Source: Oscillospiraceae bacterium (GTDB lineage Bacteria; Bacillota; Clostridia; Oscillospirales; CAG-272). From it: a stretch of 36,822 nucleotides of DNA. Where the stretch lies: NCBI GenBank assembly GCA_015064245.1, contig SVSQ01000010.1:1-36822 (forward strand). Direction: 5' to 3'. Made by a program: the position numbers and the translations under genes. A model generated the notes under the pieces. That model was not told the DNA's origin. It searched no databases and saw only the letters and a list, made by a program, of their open reading frames with translations. Positions 14,916 to 22,306 of this stretch are shown here, in pieces (position 1 is the stretch's first letter; the number at the start of each line of letters is the position of its first letter).

Positions 14916-17552
14916 TTATTTAAGCATTTCAAGGAGAACGGTCTCCGCAGCCGCGAGAGCCTCGTCTGCCTTTTCGGGGAGCTTACCGCCGCTCATTGCG
15001 CTGTCGGGTCGTCCGCCGCCGCCACCGCCGCAGATAGCTGAGAGCTTCTTGAGCAGGTTGCCTGCGTGAGCGCCCTTCTTTACTGCATCCTTACCGCAGG
15101 ATGCCGCAAAGTTTACCTTACCCTCGGAAACCACTGCGATAACGGTTACGGACAGATCATTTTCAGCCTTGATATCGTCCGTCATATTTCTCGCGGTGTC
15201 AACGGTTGTTCCGCTGAGCTTTCCTGTGTAAAGCGTTACGCCGCCGACTTCCTTAGCGCTGTCTTTAATACTGCCCGCCATAGAGGATGCAATCTTAGCG
15301 TTGAGCTGATCGATCTCCTTGCCGGCGTTTTTAAGATCCTGCATAACTACAGCCGCCTTCTTAACTATATCGGCGGGGTTGTTCGCCTTCAGCTCTTTTG
15401 CAGTCTCAACGATCATAGCGTCCTTCTCTTTGAGGAGCTTGAGAACGCCCTCTCCCGTTACTGATTCGATACGGCGTACGCCTGCCGCAACGGAGCTTTC
15501 GGAAACGATCTTGAACAGACCGAGCTTTGCTGTGTTATCAACATGAGTACCGCCGCAAAATTCCGTGGAAGCGTCGCCCATCTTAACGACGCGGACTACG
15601 TCGCCGTACTTCTCTCCGAAGAGAGCCATAGCGCCCAGCTTCTTTGCGCTTTCGATGTCTGTCTCGATTGTATCAACGGTTATGCCTTCGAAAATATTAG
15701 CGTTTACTATATCCTCTACCTTCTGAAGCTCATCTGCCGTGAGAGCCGCGAAGTGAGTGAAGTCGAAACGTCCTCTTTCCTCGTCAACGTAGGATCCTGC
15801 CTGCTCAACGTGGTTTCCGAGTACCTGACGTAGAGCCGCCTGAAGCAGATGGAGCGAGGAGTGGTTACGGCGGATAGCCGCGCGGCGCGCGGCGCCGACT
15901 GCTGCGTTCACAGTATCTCCGACCTTAACTGAACCGGAAGTTACAGTACAAATATGCAGATAGATACCGTCGGTCTTCTTTGTGTCGTCTACAGAAGCCG
16001 CAAAGACGTCATTTTTAAGAACACCTGTGTCTCCTACCTGACCGCCGCCCTCTCCGTAGAAGGGAGTCTTGTCGAGAATGATCGTACATTCACCCTCGTT
16101 TACCTCTTCAACAAGCATATCGTCTGCGATGACGGCGAGAACCTTTGCTTCGCTTTCGAGAGTCGTATAGCCCGTAAACTCTGTCTGGGGGAAGCCTGCA
16201 AGCAGATTCTTGGATGCCTCGGACCAACCGGAGATGTTCGCTCTTGCGCTTCTTGCTCTCTCCTTCTGCTCCTTCATAAGCACTTTAAAGGACTCCTCGT
16301 CGATGCTCAGAGACTGCTCTGCCGCGATCTCGCGGGTGAGGTCGATAGGAAATCCGAAGGTATCGTAAAGCTTGAAGACGTCGTCGCCCGCAAGTGTGTC
16401 CTTGCCCTCATCCTTAGTCTTCTGCATCATACCGGAGAGGATCGCAAGACCTGCGTCGATAGTCGCCGCGAATCTGTCTTCCTCAATAGAGATGACCTTC
16501 TTGATATAGTCAAGCTTTTCTGTAAGCTCGGGATATTCGCTGTAGTTTTCCTTTGCAACGGTGTCAACGAGGTCTGCAAGGAACGTGCCTTCGATGCCCA
16601 GCATTCTGCCGTGGCGAGCCGCGCGTCTGAGAAGACGGCGGAGAACGTAGCCTCTTCCCTCGTTTGAAGGAACTACTCCGTCGCATACCATGAACGTGGT
16701 GGAACGGATATGGTCGGTGATAACGCGGAGAGATATATCAGTCTTTGCGTCGTCGCCGTAGTTTACCGTCGCCTTTTCGCTGACCTTGAGCATGATATTT
16801 CTTACCGTGTCAACCTCGAAAAGGTTATTAACGCCCTGCATAAGGCAAGCAAGTCTTTCAAGTCCCATACCCGTATCGATATTGGGTTTTGCAAGACGGG
16901 TATAGTTATTATTACCGTCGTTATCGAACTGTGTGAACACCAGGTTCCAGAACTCCATGAATCTGTCGCAGTCGCAGCCGGGCTTACAGTCGGGGCTTCC
17001 GCATCCGAACTCTACGCCTCTGTCGAAATAGATCTCCGAGCAGGGACCGCAGGGACCGGAGCCGTGCTCCCAGAAGTTATCCTCTTTGCCCAGGCGGACG
17101 ATTCTCTCCGCGGGAACTCCGATGGTCTTATTCCAGATCTCGAACGCCTCGTCGTCGTCCTGGTAGATAGTTACCCAAAGTCTCTCCTCGGGAAGAGCCA
17201 GCCACTTTTCGTCGGTCATGAACTCCCAAGCCCAAGCGATAGCCTCGTTCTTGAAGTAGTCGCCGAAGGAGAAGTTACCCAGCATTTCGAAATAAGTACC
17301 GTGACGCGCCGTGATTCCGACTCTCTCGATATCGGGAGTACGGATACACTTCTGGCAGGTGGTCATACGGTGACGCGGAGGCTCCAGCTCACCCGTGAAG
17401 TACTTTTTAAGGGGCGTCATTCCTGCGTTTATGAGGAGTATAGATTTATCGTTGATTGGAACCAGAGGAAAGCTCTTATGGCGAAGATGGCCCTTTGATT
17501 CGAAAAATGTGAGATATTTTTCTCTTATCTCGTTAAGTCCTGTCCATTTCAT
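14916..17552 (-). CDS. alaS: Alanyl-tRNA synthetase
   Basis: AlaRS charges tRNA-Ala and clears Ser- and Gly-tRNA-Ala. At 878 residues it is the normal full length. The N-terminal class II core includes the motif around RMTTCQKCIRTPDIE and the conserved NEGRGYVLRRLLRRA stretch near residue 300. The editing domain shows HSSLH (HxxxH) near residue 575 and CGGTHVDNT near residue 675, which form the zinc and editing site. The C-terminal oligomerisation domain ends with the glycine-rich GGGGGGRPDSAMSGG. ATG at 17552 with AAAGGAA upstream. It is driven by the consensus promoter at 17621-17649 with a leader of only about 60 nt. No T-box was found. Confidence 0.98.
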   Translation of the reverse strand: MKWTGLNEIREKYLTFFESKGHLRHKSFPLVPINDKSILLINAGMTPLKKYFTGELEPPRHRMTTCQKCIRTPDIERVGITARHGTYFEMLGNFSFGDYFKNEAIAWAWEFMTDEKWLALPEERLWVTIYQDDDEAFEIWNKTIGVPAERIVRLGKEDNFWEHGSGPCGPCSEIYFDRGVEFGCGSPDCKPGCDCDRFMEFWNLVFTQFDNDGNNNYTRLAKPNIDTGMGLERLACLMQGVNNLFEVDTVRNIMLKVSEKATVNYGDDAKTDISLRVITDHIRSTTFMVCDGVVPSNEGRGYVLRRLLRRAARHGRMLGIEGTFLADLVDTVAKENYSEYPELTEKLDYIKKVISIEEDRFAATIDAGLAILSGMMQKTKDEGKDTLAGDDVFKLYDTFGFPIDLTREIAAEQSLSIDEESFKVLMKEQKERARSARANISGWSEASKNLLAGFPQTEFTGYTTLESEAKVLAVIADDMLVEEVNEGECTIILDKTPFYGEGGGQVGDTGVLKNDVFAASVDDTKKTDGIYLHICTVTSGSVKVGDTVNAAVGAARRAAIRRNHSSLHLLQAALRQVLGNHVEQAGSYVDEERGRFDFTHFAALTADELQKVEDIVNANIFEGITVDTIETDIESAKKLGAMALFGEKYGDVVRVVKMGDASTEFCGGTHVDNTAKLGLFKIVSESSVAAGVRRIESVTGEGVLKLLKEKDAMIVETAKELKANNPADIVKKAAVVMQDLKNAGKEIDQLNAKIASSMAGSIKDSAKEVGGVTLYTGKLSGTTVDTARNMTDDIKAENDLSVTVIAVVSEGKVNFAASCGKDAVKKGAHAGNLLKKLSAICGGGGGGRPDSAMSGGKLPEKADEALAAAETVLLEMLK

Positions 17553-17620
17553 TTTTATTATATTTCCTTTCAGCAGATACTGCCTTTTATTTGACTTTAT
17601 TAACCTTTTTATTATAGCAT

Positions 17621-17649
17621 TTTTTTGTATTTATGTCAATGAGTTTTGG
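17621..17649 (-). promoter_or_regulatory. Sigma-A promoter of alaS
   Basis: On the minus strand: -35 TTGACA (17644-17649), a 17-bp spacer, and an extended -10 TGCTATAAT with hexamer at 17621-17626. This is a full consensus match. Confidence 0.9.
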
Positions 17650-17735
17650 GGGATTGATTAAAATTTGTTTTTTTATTTTGATTTGGGGTATAATTTTTAT
17701 TTGAGTAGATTTTTATATTCATTTTCTTTTTTTAT

Positions 17736-18164
17736 GTCACTTTCCGATTCGTCGGAAAGTAACCAAAGGGACGACCTAAGAGGACGGGGGATTGCGATCT
17801 CCCCCGCCTCTTAGGAAACTCCACCCCTTCAAACGCTTGTTTCTGCTATCATAGCGATCAATCTGCCGCTTCGCAAACGTGCGCTTACGCACCGCTTGCG
17901 GCGATTGGTTTACTGGACCATCTTTTTTGCAGTAATAGTGTACGGTTGGAATTTCGCAAAACCAACCATCCCAAAATCCGAGCTCGCGTAGCGAGTAACG
18001 CGAGGATTTTCAGCAAGCCTTTCCGTACTACCACGGTCTTTCTTTCTTCTTTTTGCGAGCATTTTTCTTCTTTCTTTTGCGAAAGAAGGAAGAAAAACGC
18101 GAAATTCTAAACAAAAAGAATAATTAAAAGTAAAATTATAAAATTTGCTCAAACATCCTTCTTA
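17736..18164 (+). repeat. Large multi-hairpin composite repeat between rpiB and alaS
   Basis: No gene is supported in this gap. In order on the plus strand there are: ACTTTCCGA-TTCG-TCGGAAAGT; a nested stem CCTAAGAGG (17775-17783) / CCTCTTAGG (17807-17815) with an inner GGGGGA pairing; ACCGCTTGCGGCGATTGGTT, shared with the window start; GGTTGG...CCAACC; AAAATCC...GGATTTT around CTCGC-GTA-GCGAG, shared with 23800-23845; and a polypyrimidine/polypurine hairpin (about 18036-18100), shared with 34095-34165. It ends with ACATCCTTCTTA (18153-18164). Unlike the other internal copies it points against its flanking genes. Confidence 0.8.
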
Positions 18165-18189
18165 CACAAAAAAATCTCTAAAACTCTGC

Positions 18190-18630
18190 TCAGAGTTTCT
18201 CAATCTCCATCACCATATCCACTCTCGTCTGATGGCGTCCGCCCTCAAACTCTGTGGAAAGGAATATGTCAGCTATCTCCTTCGCAAGTCCTGTTCCGGT
18301 CACGAGCGCGCCGATGCAGAGAACGTTTGCGTTGTTGTGAAGACGGGTAAACTTCGCGCTGTAAGTATCGCCGCAGAGCGCCGCGCGGATACCCTTGTAC
18401 TTATTTGCCGCCATGCTCATTCCGATACCCGTGGAGCAGAGCAGGATTCCGTAATCGCACTTCTTCTGCTGAACAGATTCACATACAGCCTTTGCATATA
18501 CGGGATAATGAACGGAGTCCTTGGAATAAGTTCCAACGTCCTCGCACTCGATTCCCTTTGCCGTAAGGTATTTTACCATTTCTTCCTTAAGCTCGTAAGC
18601 TCCGTGGTCACATCCGATAGTTACTTTCAT
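18190..18630 (-). CDS. rpiB: Ribose-5-phosphate isomerase B
   Basis: RpiB interconverts ribose-5-phosphate and ribulose-5-phosphate in the pentose phosphate pathway. It has 146 residues, the RpiB/LacAB family size. Motifs are GCDHGAYELKEE at the N-terminus, the catalytic-cysteine loop LCSTGIGMSMAANK near residues 65-78, and HNNANVLCIGA near residue 98. ATG at 18630 with AAAGGAATTG upstream. It follows tsaB by 66 bp on the same strand, and a small GTCTGAAAT/ATTTCAGAC hairpin lies in that spacer. LacA/LacB or allose-6-phosphate isomerase are less likely alternatives within the family. Confidence 0.93.
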   Translation of the reverse strand: MKVTIGCDHGAYELKEEMVKYLTAKGIECEDVGTYSKDSVHYPVYAKAVCESVQQKKCDYGILLCSTGIGMSMAANKYKGIRAALCGDTYSAKFTRLHNNANVLCIGALVTGTGLAKEIADIFLSTEFEGGRHQTRVDMVMEIEKL

Positions 18631-18696
18631 TTTTTACAATTCCTTTCTTACCCCAAAAGTGTGTCTGAAATTTATTTCAGACTTAATTCCTTTCGG

Positions 18697-19416
18697 TTAC
18701 ATAGCGTTATTATTTAATTTTTCGTTTCTCTCACGCTCCGCCTGCGACGCGCGCAGATATACGGGAGCAAGCGCGGACGCGGTAAATGCTTTTCTTTCCT
18801 CTTCCGTCGCGCTCATATAAGCTCTGTATCCAACGACAGCAACGCTGTACGCGTTATGGTAAAGCTGCATTTCGGGCGTTTCAGCCGATATAAGCTCCGG
18901 CATGGTCCGCGCCGCTATATCGTAGCCGTCTCCGCAGAGAAGCACCTTAAGTCCCTTAGCTTCAAGCTCGGCTTTCAGGTCATCCTTAGTTATGGTCCTG
19001 TCCTCGGTAAGACGGATAAGAGAACCGTCCTTCTTTTCAAAAAGCGCGTTATAGAGCTGGCCTCGGCGCGCATCCATAACGGGACAGATAACGCAGTTAT
19101 CCGCAGTTATATTCTCCGCCAGCGCTTCGAGCGCCGAAACTCCGATGCAGGTCTTATTCTGCGCGTAAGCCAGACCTTTTACGGTAGAGGTCCCGATACG
19201 TACGCCCGTAAATGAACCGGGTCCCGACGAGCAGACGAAAAGGTCTACGTCTCCCGCTGTAATGGACGCCCCGCTGAGCAGTCCTTCGATCGCGGGGAGC
19301 AAAGTTACGCTGTGAGTATTGGGAGTGTTGAGGACGGTGAGCCCGATCAGCTTTTTATCCTCGGTGAGCGCCGCAGTCGCTGTCTTTGCGGTGGTATCTA
19401 TTGCAAGTATTTTCAA
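18697..19416 (-). CDS. tsaB: tRNA t6A-modification protein TsaB
   Basis: TsaB is the non-catalytic partner of TsaD in making N6-threonylcarbamoyladenosine at position 37 of tRNAs reading ANN codons. It has 239 residues and an actin-like ASKHA fold. Motifs are ILAIDTTAKTATAAL at the N-terminus and the diagnostic SSGPGSFTGVRIG near residues 63-75, then PVMDARRGQLYNA. The start codon is TTG (19416) with AAAGGAA upstream. It follows tsaE by 32 bp, the usual tsaE-tsaB pair. The commonly linked rimI and tsaD are not here; rpiB follows instead. Confidence 0.95.
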   Translation of the reverse strand: MKILAIDTTAKTATAALTEDKKLIGLTVLNTPNTHSVTLLPAIEGLLSGASITAGDVDLFVCSSGPGSFTGVRIGTSTVKGLAYAQNKTCIGVSALEALAENITADNCVICPVMDARRGQLYNALFEKKDGSLIRLTEDRTITKDDLKAELEAKGLKVLLCGDGYDIAARTMPELISAETPEMQLYHNAYSVAVVGYRAYMSATEEERKAFTASALAPVYLRASQAERERNEKLNNNAM

Positions 19417-19448
19417 TTTTTTGAAAATTCCTTTCGTTCTTATCTTAC

Positions 19449-19922
19449 TTATCTTAAACTGTATTCAAGTATTCTGTTCAAAACCAAGTGAGGGGCGTTT
19501 TTTATCCTTATGAGCCTTTCGGTCTCACCTTTTTTAAGTATCTCAACGATGATAGCGTCCTCTGGAATGGCAAAGGGGATATTCTCGCTCCACTCCACCG
19601 CCATAAGGCAATCGGGATAATCCGCGCAATCGTAAAAGCCCGTGGAATAGAGATCGTCGTCGTCCTTTATTCTGTACGCGTCAACGTGGCACATGACCGT
19701 CCTGCCGTTCTCGCGGTACTCGTTTATGACGGAATAGGTGGGACTGCAGACCTGCGCGCTTGGGCATACTACCGAGCCCATTCCCCGTATAAACGCGGTC
19801 TTTCCCGCGCCGAGGTCGCCGAAAAACGCAACGAATCCGCGCTTATCCATAGCTCTTGCCAGAGACGAGCCAAGCTGTTCCGTATCCTTATATGAGTTTG
19901 TGCAAAATTCTATTTCGCTCAC
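19449..19922 (-). CDS. tsaE: tRNA t6A-modification ATPase TsaE
   Basis: TsaE is the ATPase that drives the TsaBD complex in t6A synthesis. It has 157 residues. It carries the P-loop GDLGAGKTAFIRG near residues 35-47, the switch region VCSPTYSVINEY, HVDAYRI, and MAVEWSENIP, all diagnostic. The start is GTG at 19922 with AAAGGAA upstream. It is first in the tsaE-tsaB-rpiB operon, and its probable -10 (TATAAT at 19973-19978 on the minus strand, extended TGA, weak -35) faces the divergent tRNA-Arg promoter. Confidence 0.95.
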   Translation of the reverse strand: MSEIEFCTNSYKDTEQLGSSLARAMDKRGFVAFFGDLGAGKTAFIRGMGSVVCPSAQVCSPTYSVINEYRENGRTVMCHVDAYRIKDDDDLYSTGFYDCADYPDCLMAVEWSENIPFAIPEDAIIVEILKKGETERLIRIKNAPHLVLNRILEYSLR

Positions 19923-19972
19923 TTACGCAGTTCCTTTCCCACAGCTTTATAAAAATATCCATAATTATTATC

Positions 19973-20001
19973 ATTATATCATACTTTTGCAAAAAAGAAA
20001 A
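19973..20001 (-). promoter_or_regulatory. Probable extended -10 promoter of tsaE-tsaB-rpiB
   Basis: On the minus strand TGATATAAT gives an extended -10 (hexamer 19973-19978). At 17 bp upstream only TTTTCT is found, so the -35 is weak. A 10-bp inverted repeat, AGAAAAGAGC (19996-20005) / GCTCTTTTCT (20022-20031), lies between this and the divergent tRNA-Arg promoter. Confidence 0.6.
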
Positions 20002-20064
20002 GAGCTTTTGCAAAATTTTCTGCTCTTTTCTGAAATTTTTCATTAAAAAACTTTGATTAAGGTA

Positions 20065-20093
20065 TTTACTTTTCGAAAAAAAGGTGGTATAAT
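20065..20093 (+). promoter_or_regulatory. Sigma-A promoter of tRNA-Arg
   Basis: -35 TTTACT (20065-20070), a 17-bp spacer, and an extended -10 TGGTATAAT with hexamer 20088-20093. The predicted start is near 20100. Confidence 0.82.
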
Positions 20094-20118
20094 ATTATAG
20101 CCTTAAACTAAATAACAT

Positions 20119-20195
20119 CTGCCCGTAGCTCAGTTGGATAGAGCACAAGCCTCCGACGCTTGGTGTCAGCGGTTCAAGTCCGCTTGGGCAGGCCA
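20119..20195 (+). tRNA. tRNA-Arg (anticodon CCG)
   Basis: A 77-nt cloverleaf with encoded CCA. The acceptor CTGCCCG pairs with TGGGCAG (last pair G-U). The D arm is GCTCAGTTGGATAGAGC, the anticodon arm CAAGC-CTCCGAC-GCTTG with anticodon CCG, the T arm AGCGG-TTCAAGT-CCGCT and the discriminator G. The 5' base is C rather than the more usual G. Confidence 0.94.
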
Positions 20196-20196
20196 G

Positions 20197-20225
20197 AAAA
20201 AAGCACGCCCGCGGCGTGCTTTTTT
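20197..20225 (+). terminator. Rho-independent terminator of tRNA-Arg
   Basis: A perfect AAGCACGCC (20201-20209) / GGCGTGCTT stem with CGC loop and six T residues directly follows the tRNA. Confidence 0.92.
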
Positions 20226-20227
20226 CA

Positions 20228-20391
20228 ATGAAGCGCACCTGCGGCGCATGAAAAATAAAGCAGGACTTCGTCCTATGAAGCGAGCCTTCGGCTCACGATA
20301 AGGTTAATGTGCGCTTCGCTTCATATTTGCGAAGCAAATGCTTCATGCGAGCAAAGCGAGTGCTTCATATCGGCAAAATCCGATGCTTCAT
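20228..20391 (+). repeat. Hairpin array with ATGAAGC/GCTTCAT spacers after tRNA-Arg
   Basis: ATGAAGC occurs at 20228 and 20275 in the left half. Its complement GCTTCAT occurs at 20318, 20340, 20362 and 20385 in the right half, every 22-23 bp. Between them are short hairpins: AGGAC-TTC-GTCCT, GAGCC-TTC-GGCTC, ATTTGC-GAA-GCAAAT, and ATCGG/CCGAT. The 7-mers of the two halves can also pair with each other. No protein is supported. A structured RNA or a mobile or integration-associated repeat is possible. Confidence 0.75.
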
Positions 20392-20411
20392 TAAAATTTT
20401 TCCATTCTATC

Positions 20412-20440
20412 TTGCAAATTCCCTCTATCTATGCTATACT
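20412..20440 (+). promoter_or_regulatory. Sigma-A promoter of the hydroxyacid dehydrogenase gene
   Basis: -35 TTGCAA (20412-20417), a 17-bp spacer, and extended -10 TGCTATACT with hexamer 20435-20440. It lies 35 bp before the ATG. Confidence 0.82.
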
Positions 20441-20475
20441 GTAACCATAAACAAACTTTTGCGAGGTACATAACT

Positions 20476-21495
20476 ATGAAGCACACAGTTCTTGTAACCA
20501 TTCCCGACGGAGACGTCAAGGACACATTTCTGACACCCGACGTTAAAGAATATCTCGAAGCTAATTTCAACGTTAAATACAATCCTCTCGGCAGAGCCTA
20601 CACTCAGGACGAATACAAGAAGGAGCTTCTTGACGCCGATTTCGCCCTCGGAAGCTGGGGCTCTCCCGAACTCAACGAATACGTACTGGAAGGCAACGAT
20701 CGCTTCAAGATGTTTGCTTATACCGCCGGAAGCCTGGCAAGCTGCACTACGCCTGCGGTCTGGGAAAAAGGAATAAAGGTGAGCGGCGGAAACGAGCTTT
20801 TCGCTGAGTCCGTTGCGGAAGCTACCATAGTTTACATAATCACCGCCCTTCGCGGTATCTACGACGATATTTTCTCCATTCGCAACGGCGGTTGGAAATC
20901 TCCTCTTGTAAAGTACACCCGCGGTATTCCCGACCGTGAGATCGGTATTATCGGTTGCGGCGCGGTTGCAAGACACGTTATGCGTCTGCTTCAGCCCTTC
21001 CGTTGCTCCTTCAAGGTGGCGGCAGACTACACGGTTGATGAAGAATATCTGAAGAGCGTGAACGCCCGCCAAGTGACTATGGAAGAGGTATTCAGCACCT
21101 GCGAGATAGTCTCGCTCCATCTCTCCCTCACACCTCAGTCAAGAGGAACTATTGGCGGCAAGTACTTTGAGATGTTACCCCAAAACGCGGTTTTCGTAAA
21201 TACAGCCAGAGGCGCGATACTCCACGAGGACGAGATGACCGAGGTGCTTAAAAAGCGCCCCGACATTCAGGCGGTGCTGGACGTTTTCGAAAAAGAGCCG
21301 CTCCCCCTTGACTCCGAGCTGCGCACGCTTCCCAACGTTTACTGTCTTCCACATCGCGGCGGTCCTACCATTGACAGAAGAAGATACATCGGTCGCGCTA
21401 TGATAGACGAGCTGATACGTTTTGAAAAGGGTGAGCCGCTGAAATACGAGATCACCGCCGCCGCCGCTTCAAGAATGACGACGGGAAAGAAATAA
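20476..21495 (+). CDS. D-isomer-specific 2-hydroxyacid dehydrogenase family protein
   Basis: This 339-residue NAD-dependent oxidoreductase belongs to the D-2-hydroxyacid dehydrogenase (SerA/GhrB-like) family, reducing a 2-keto acid or oxidising the D-hydroxyacid. The Rossmann motif is IGIIGCGAVA (residues 156-165), in which the third glycine is replaced by alanine. Catalytic residues are R245 in NTARGA, E274 in DVFEKEP and H293 in LPHRGG. The start was set at the ATG at 20476 with GCGAGG 9 nt upstream; the frame extends to 20431 but would run into the promoter. It has its own promoter, and an AT-rich hypothetical gene follows. Substrate cannot be assigned from sequence; phosphoglycerate or glyoxylate-type substrates are possible. 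Confidence 0.88.
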   Translation: MKHTVLVTIPDGDVKDTFLTPDVKEYLEANFNVKYNPLGRAYTQDEYKKELLDADFALGSWGSPELNEYVLEGNDRFKMFAYTAGSLASCTTPAVWEKGIKVSGGNELFAESVAEATIVYIITALRGIYDDIFSIRNGGWKSPLVKYTRGIPDREIGIIGCGAVARHVMRLLQPFRCSFKVAADYTVDEEYLKSVNARQVTMEEVFSTCEIVSLHLSLTPQSRGTIGGKYFEMLPQNAVFVNTARGAILHEDEMTEVLKKRPDIQAVLDVFEKEPLPLDSELRTLPNVYCLPHRGGPTIDRRRYIGRAMIDELIRFEKGEPLKYEITAAAASRMTTGKK

Positions 21496-21513
21496 AATAC
21501 AAGGAGGTTTTCA

Positions 21514-22002
21514 GTGAAAGAAAATACACGCAGTAATAAAAAAATAATTCTGCTGGTTATTATTGCAGTTTTGATATATGTAATTTTATTTATTTTGGCA
21601 TACAATAGATGGATACCGGTAAATGCTTACCCGTATTACGACATCCGACCAGAAAATCAAGACAACACCATTTGGCGCTCTGAGGATCCGGATATTTACT
21701 TCATCGTTCCACCCGAAACGAGCGAAGAAGATGATTTACTTGGAGAATTGGTTCTGGACGGTGAAAAATACGAAATCGGTATTTCTATGGGAATAGAAAA
21801 GATGAAAATCTCTGTATTTGATGATAAGTACAAAACAGAGAATGGTATTGCTATAAAGGGAAAATGCACTTTCAAAAAAGATCGAGTTATTGTTAAAGTT
21901 GATAAAGAGTCCGATATAGTATTTAACGGCAAGTATTCGGAAATAACGTTTTACAAAAGTGATTATGAAGAAGTTAAAAACAATGCGCCGCTTCAAGAAT
22001 GA
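21514..22002 (+). CDS. Membrane-anchored protein of unknown function
   Basis: I do not recognise this 162-residue protein. A basic N-terminus (KENTRSNKK) is followed by one membrane helix at about residues 10-32 (IILLVIIAVLIYVILFILAY). The remainder (about 130 residues) is charged and predicted to be outside the membrane. It begins with an acidic PENQDNTIWRSEDPDIYF segment, then an alternating beta-strand pattern such as GEKYEIGISMGIEKMKISVF. The start is GTG at 21514 with a perfect AAGGAGG 6 nt upstream. It is 18 bp after the dehydrogenase and likely cotranscribed. Its base composition is clearly more AT-rich than the neighbour, which suggests a recent gain. Confidence 0.7.
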   Translation: MKENTRSNKKIILLVIIAVLIYVILFILAYNRWIPVNAYPYYDIRPENQDNTIWRSEDPDIYFIVPPETSEEDDLLGELVLDGEKYEIGISMGIEKMKISVFDDKYKTENGIAIKGKCTFKKDRVIVKVDKESDIVFNGKYSEITFYKSDYEEVKNNAPLQE

Positions 22003-22101
22003 TGCCGCATAAAAAGTGATAGAACTTTAAAAATAACGCTCTGTTACAAAAAACAGCTCGATAAATTGGTGTTTATCTGTGTGGTTAATACAAAAACAAA
22101 C

Positions 22102-22198
22102 GGGTCGTCGGCGATTATAATCGCGAGGTGCACGACCCCTACGACAAACATAGAGATTTCCACGAAATTTGTAGGGGGCGGCGCCTCGACGCCCCGCA
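22102..22198 (+). repeat. GC-rich inverted-repeat fragment
   Basis: The gap 22003-22306 holds no gene. GGGTCGT (22102-22108) pairs with ACGACCC (22132-22138) around the palindrome GCGATTATAATCGC (22111-22124). It is followed by GTAGGGGGCGGCGCCTCGAC and CGCCCC. It resembles the GTAGGGnnCG...CCCTAC repeat type seen at 5086-5443 and 27724-27840. Confidence 0.65.
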
Positions 22199-22266
22199 AA
22201 ATTTACACCGAACATCTCACCTATAAACCAAAATTTGAAATATTCTCAACATCTCAATCTCGATAA

Positions 22267-22300
22267 AAAAGTTCGCTCCGGATGGAACGAACTTTTTTTT
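22267..22300 (-). terminator. Terminator of metY
   Basis: GTTCGCTCC (22271-22279) / GGAACGAAC (22284-22292), one mismatch and a GGAT loop, with A/T runs on both sides. It fits both strands, but the minus-strand metY is the nearest gene. Confidence 0.85.
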
Positions 22301-22306
22301 ATATTC

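Noticed and set aside
17553..17720. T-box leader for alaS
   Set aside because: The leader after the consensus promoter is only about 60 nt and lacks a T-box sequence and specifier stem.
20119..20195. tRNA-Arg 3' end as a used integration site
   Set aside because: No second copy of the tRNA 3' end and no integrase were found in this window, so only suspicion remains.
20318..20391. GCTTCAT repeats as a CRISPR array
   Set aside because: The repeats are 7 bp with 15-bp hairpin gaps. CRISPR repeats are 24-40 bp with unrelated spacers, and no cas genes are present.
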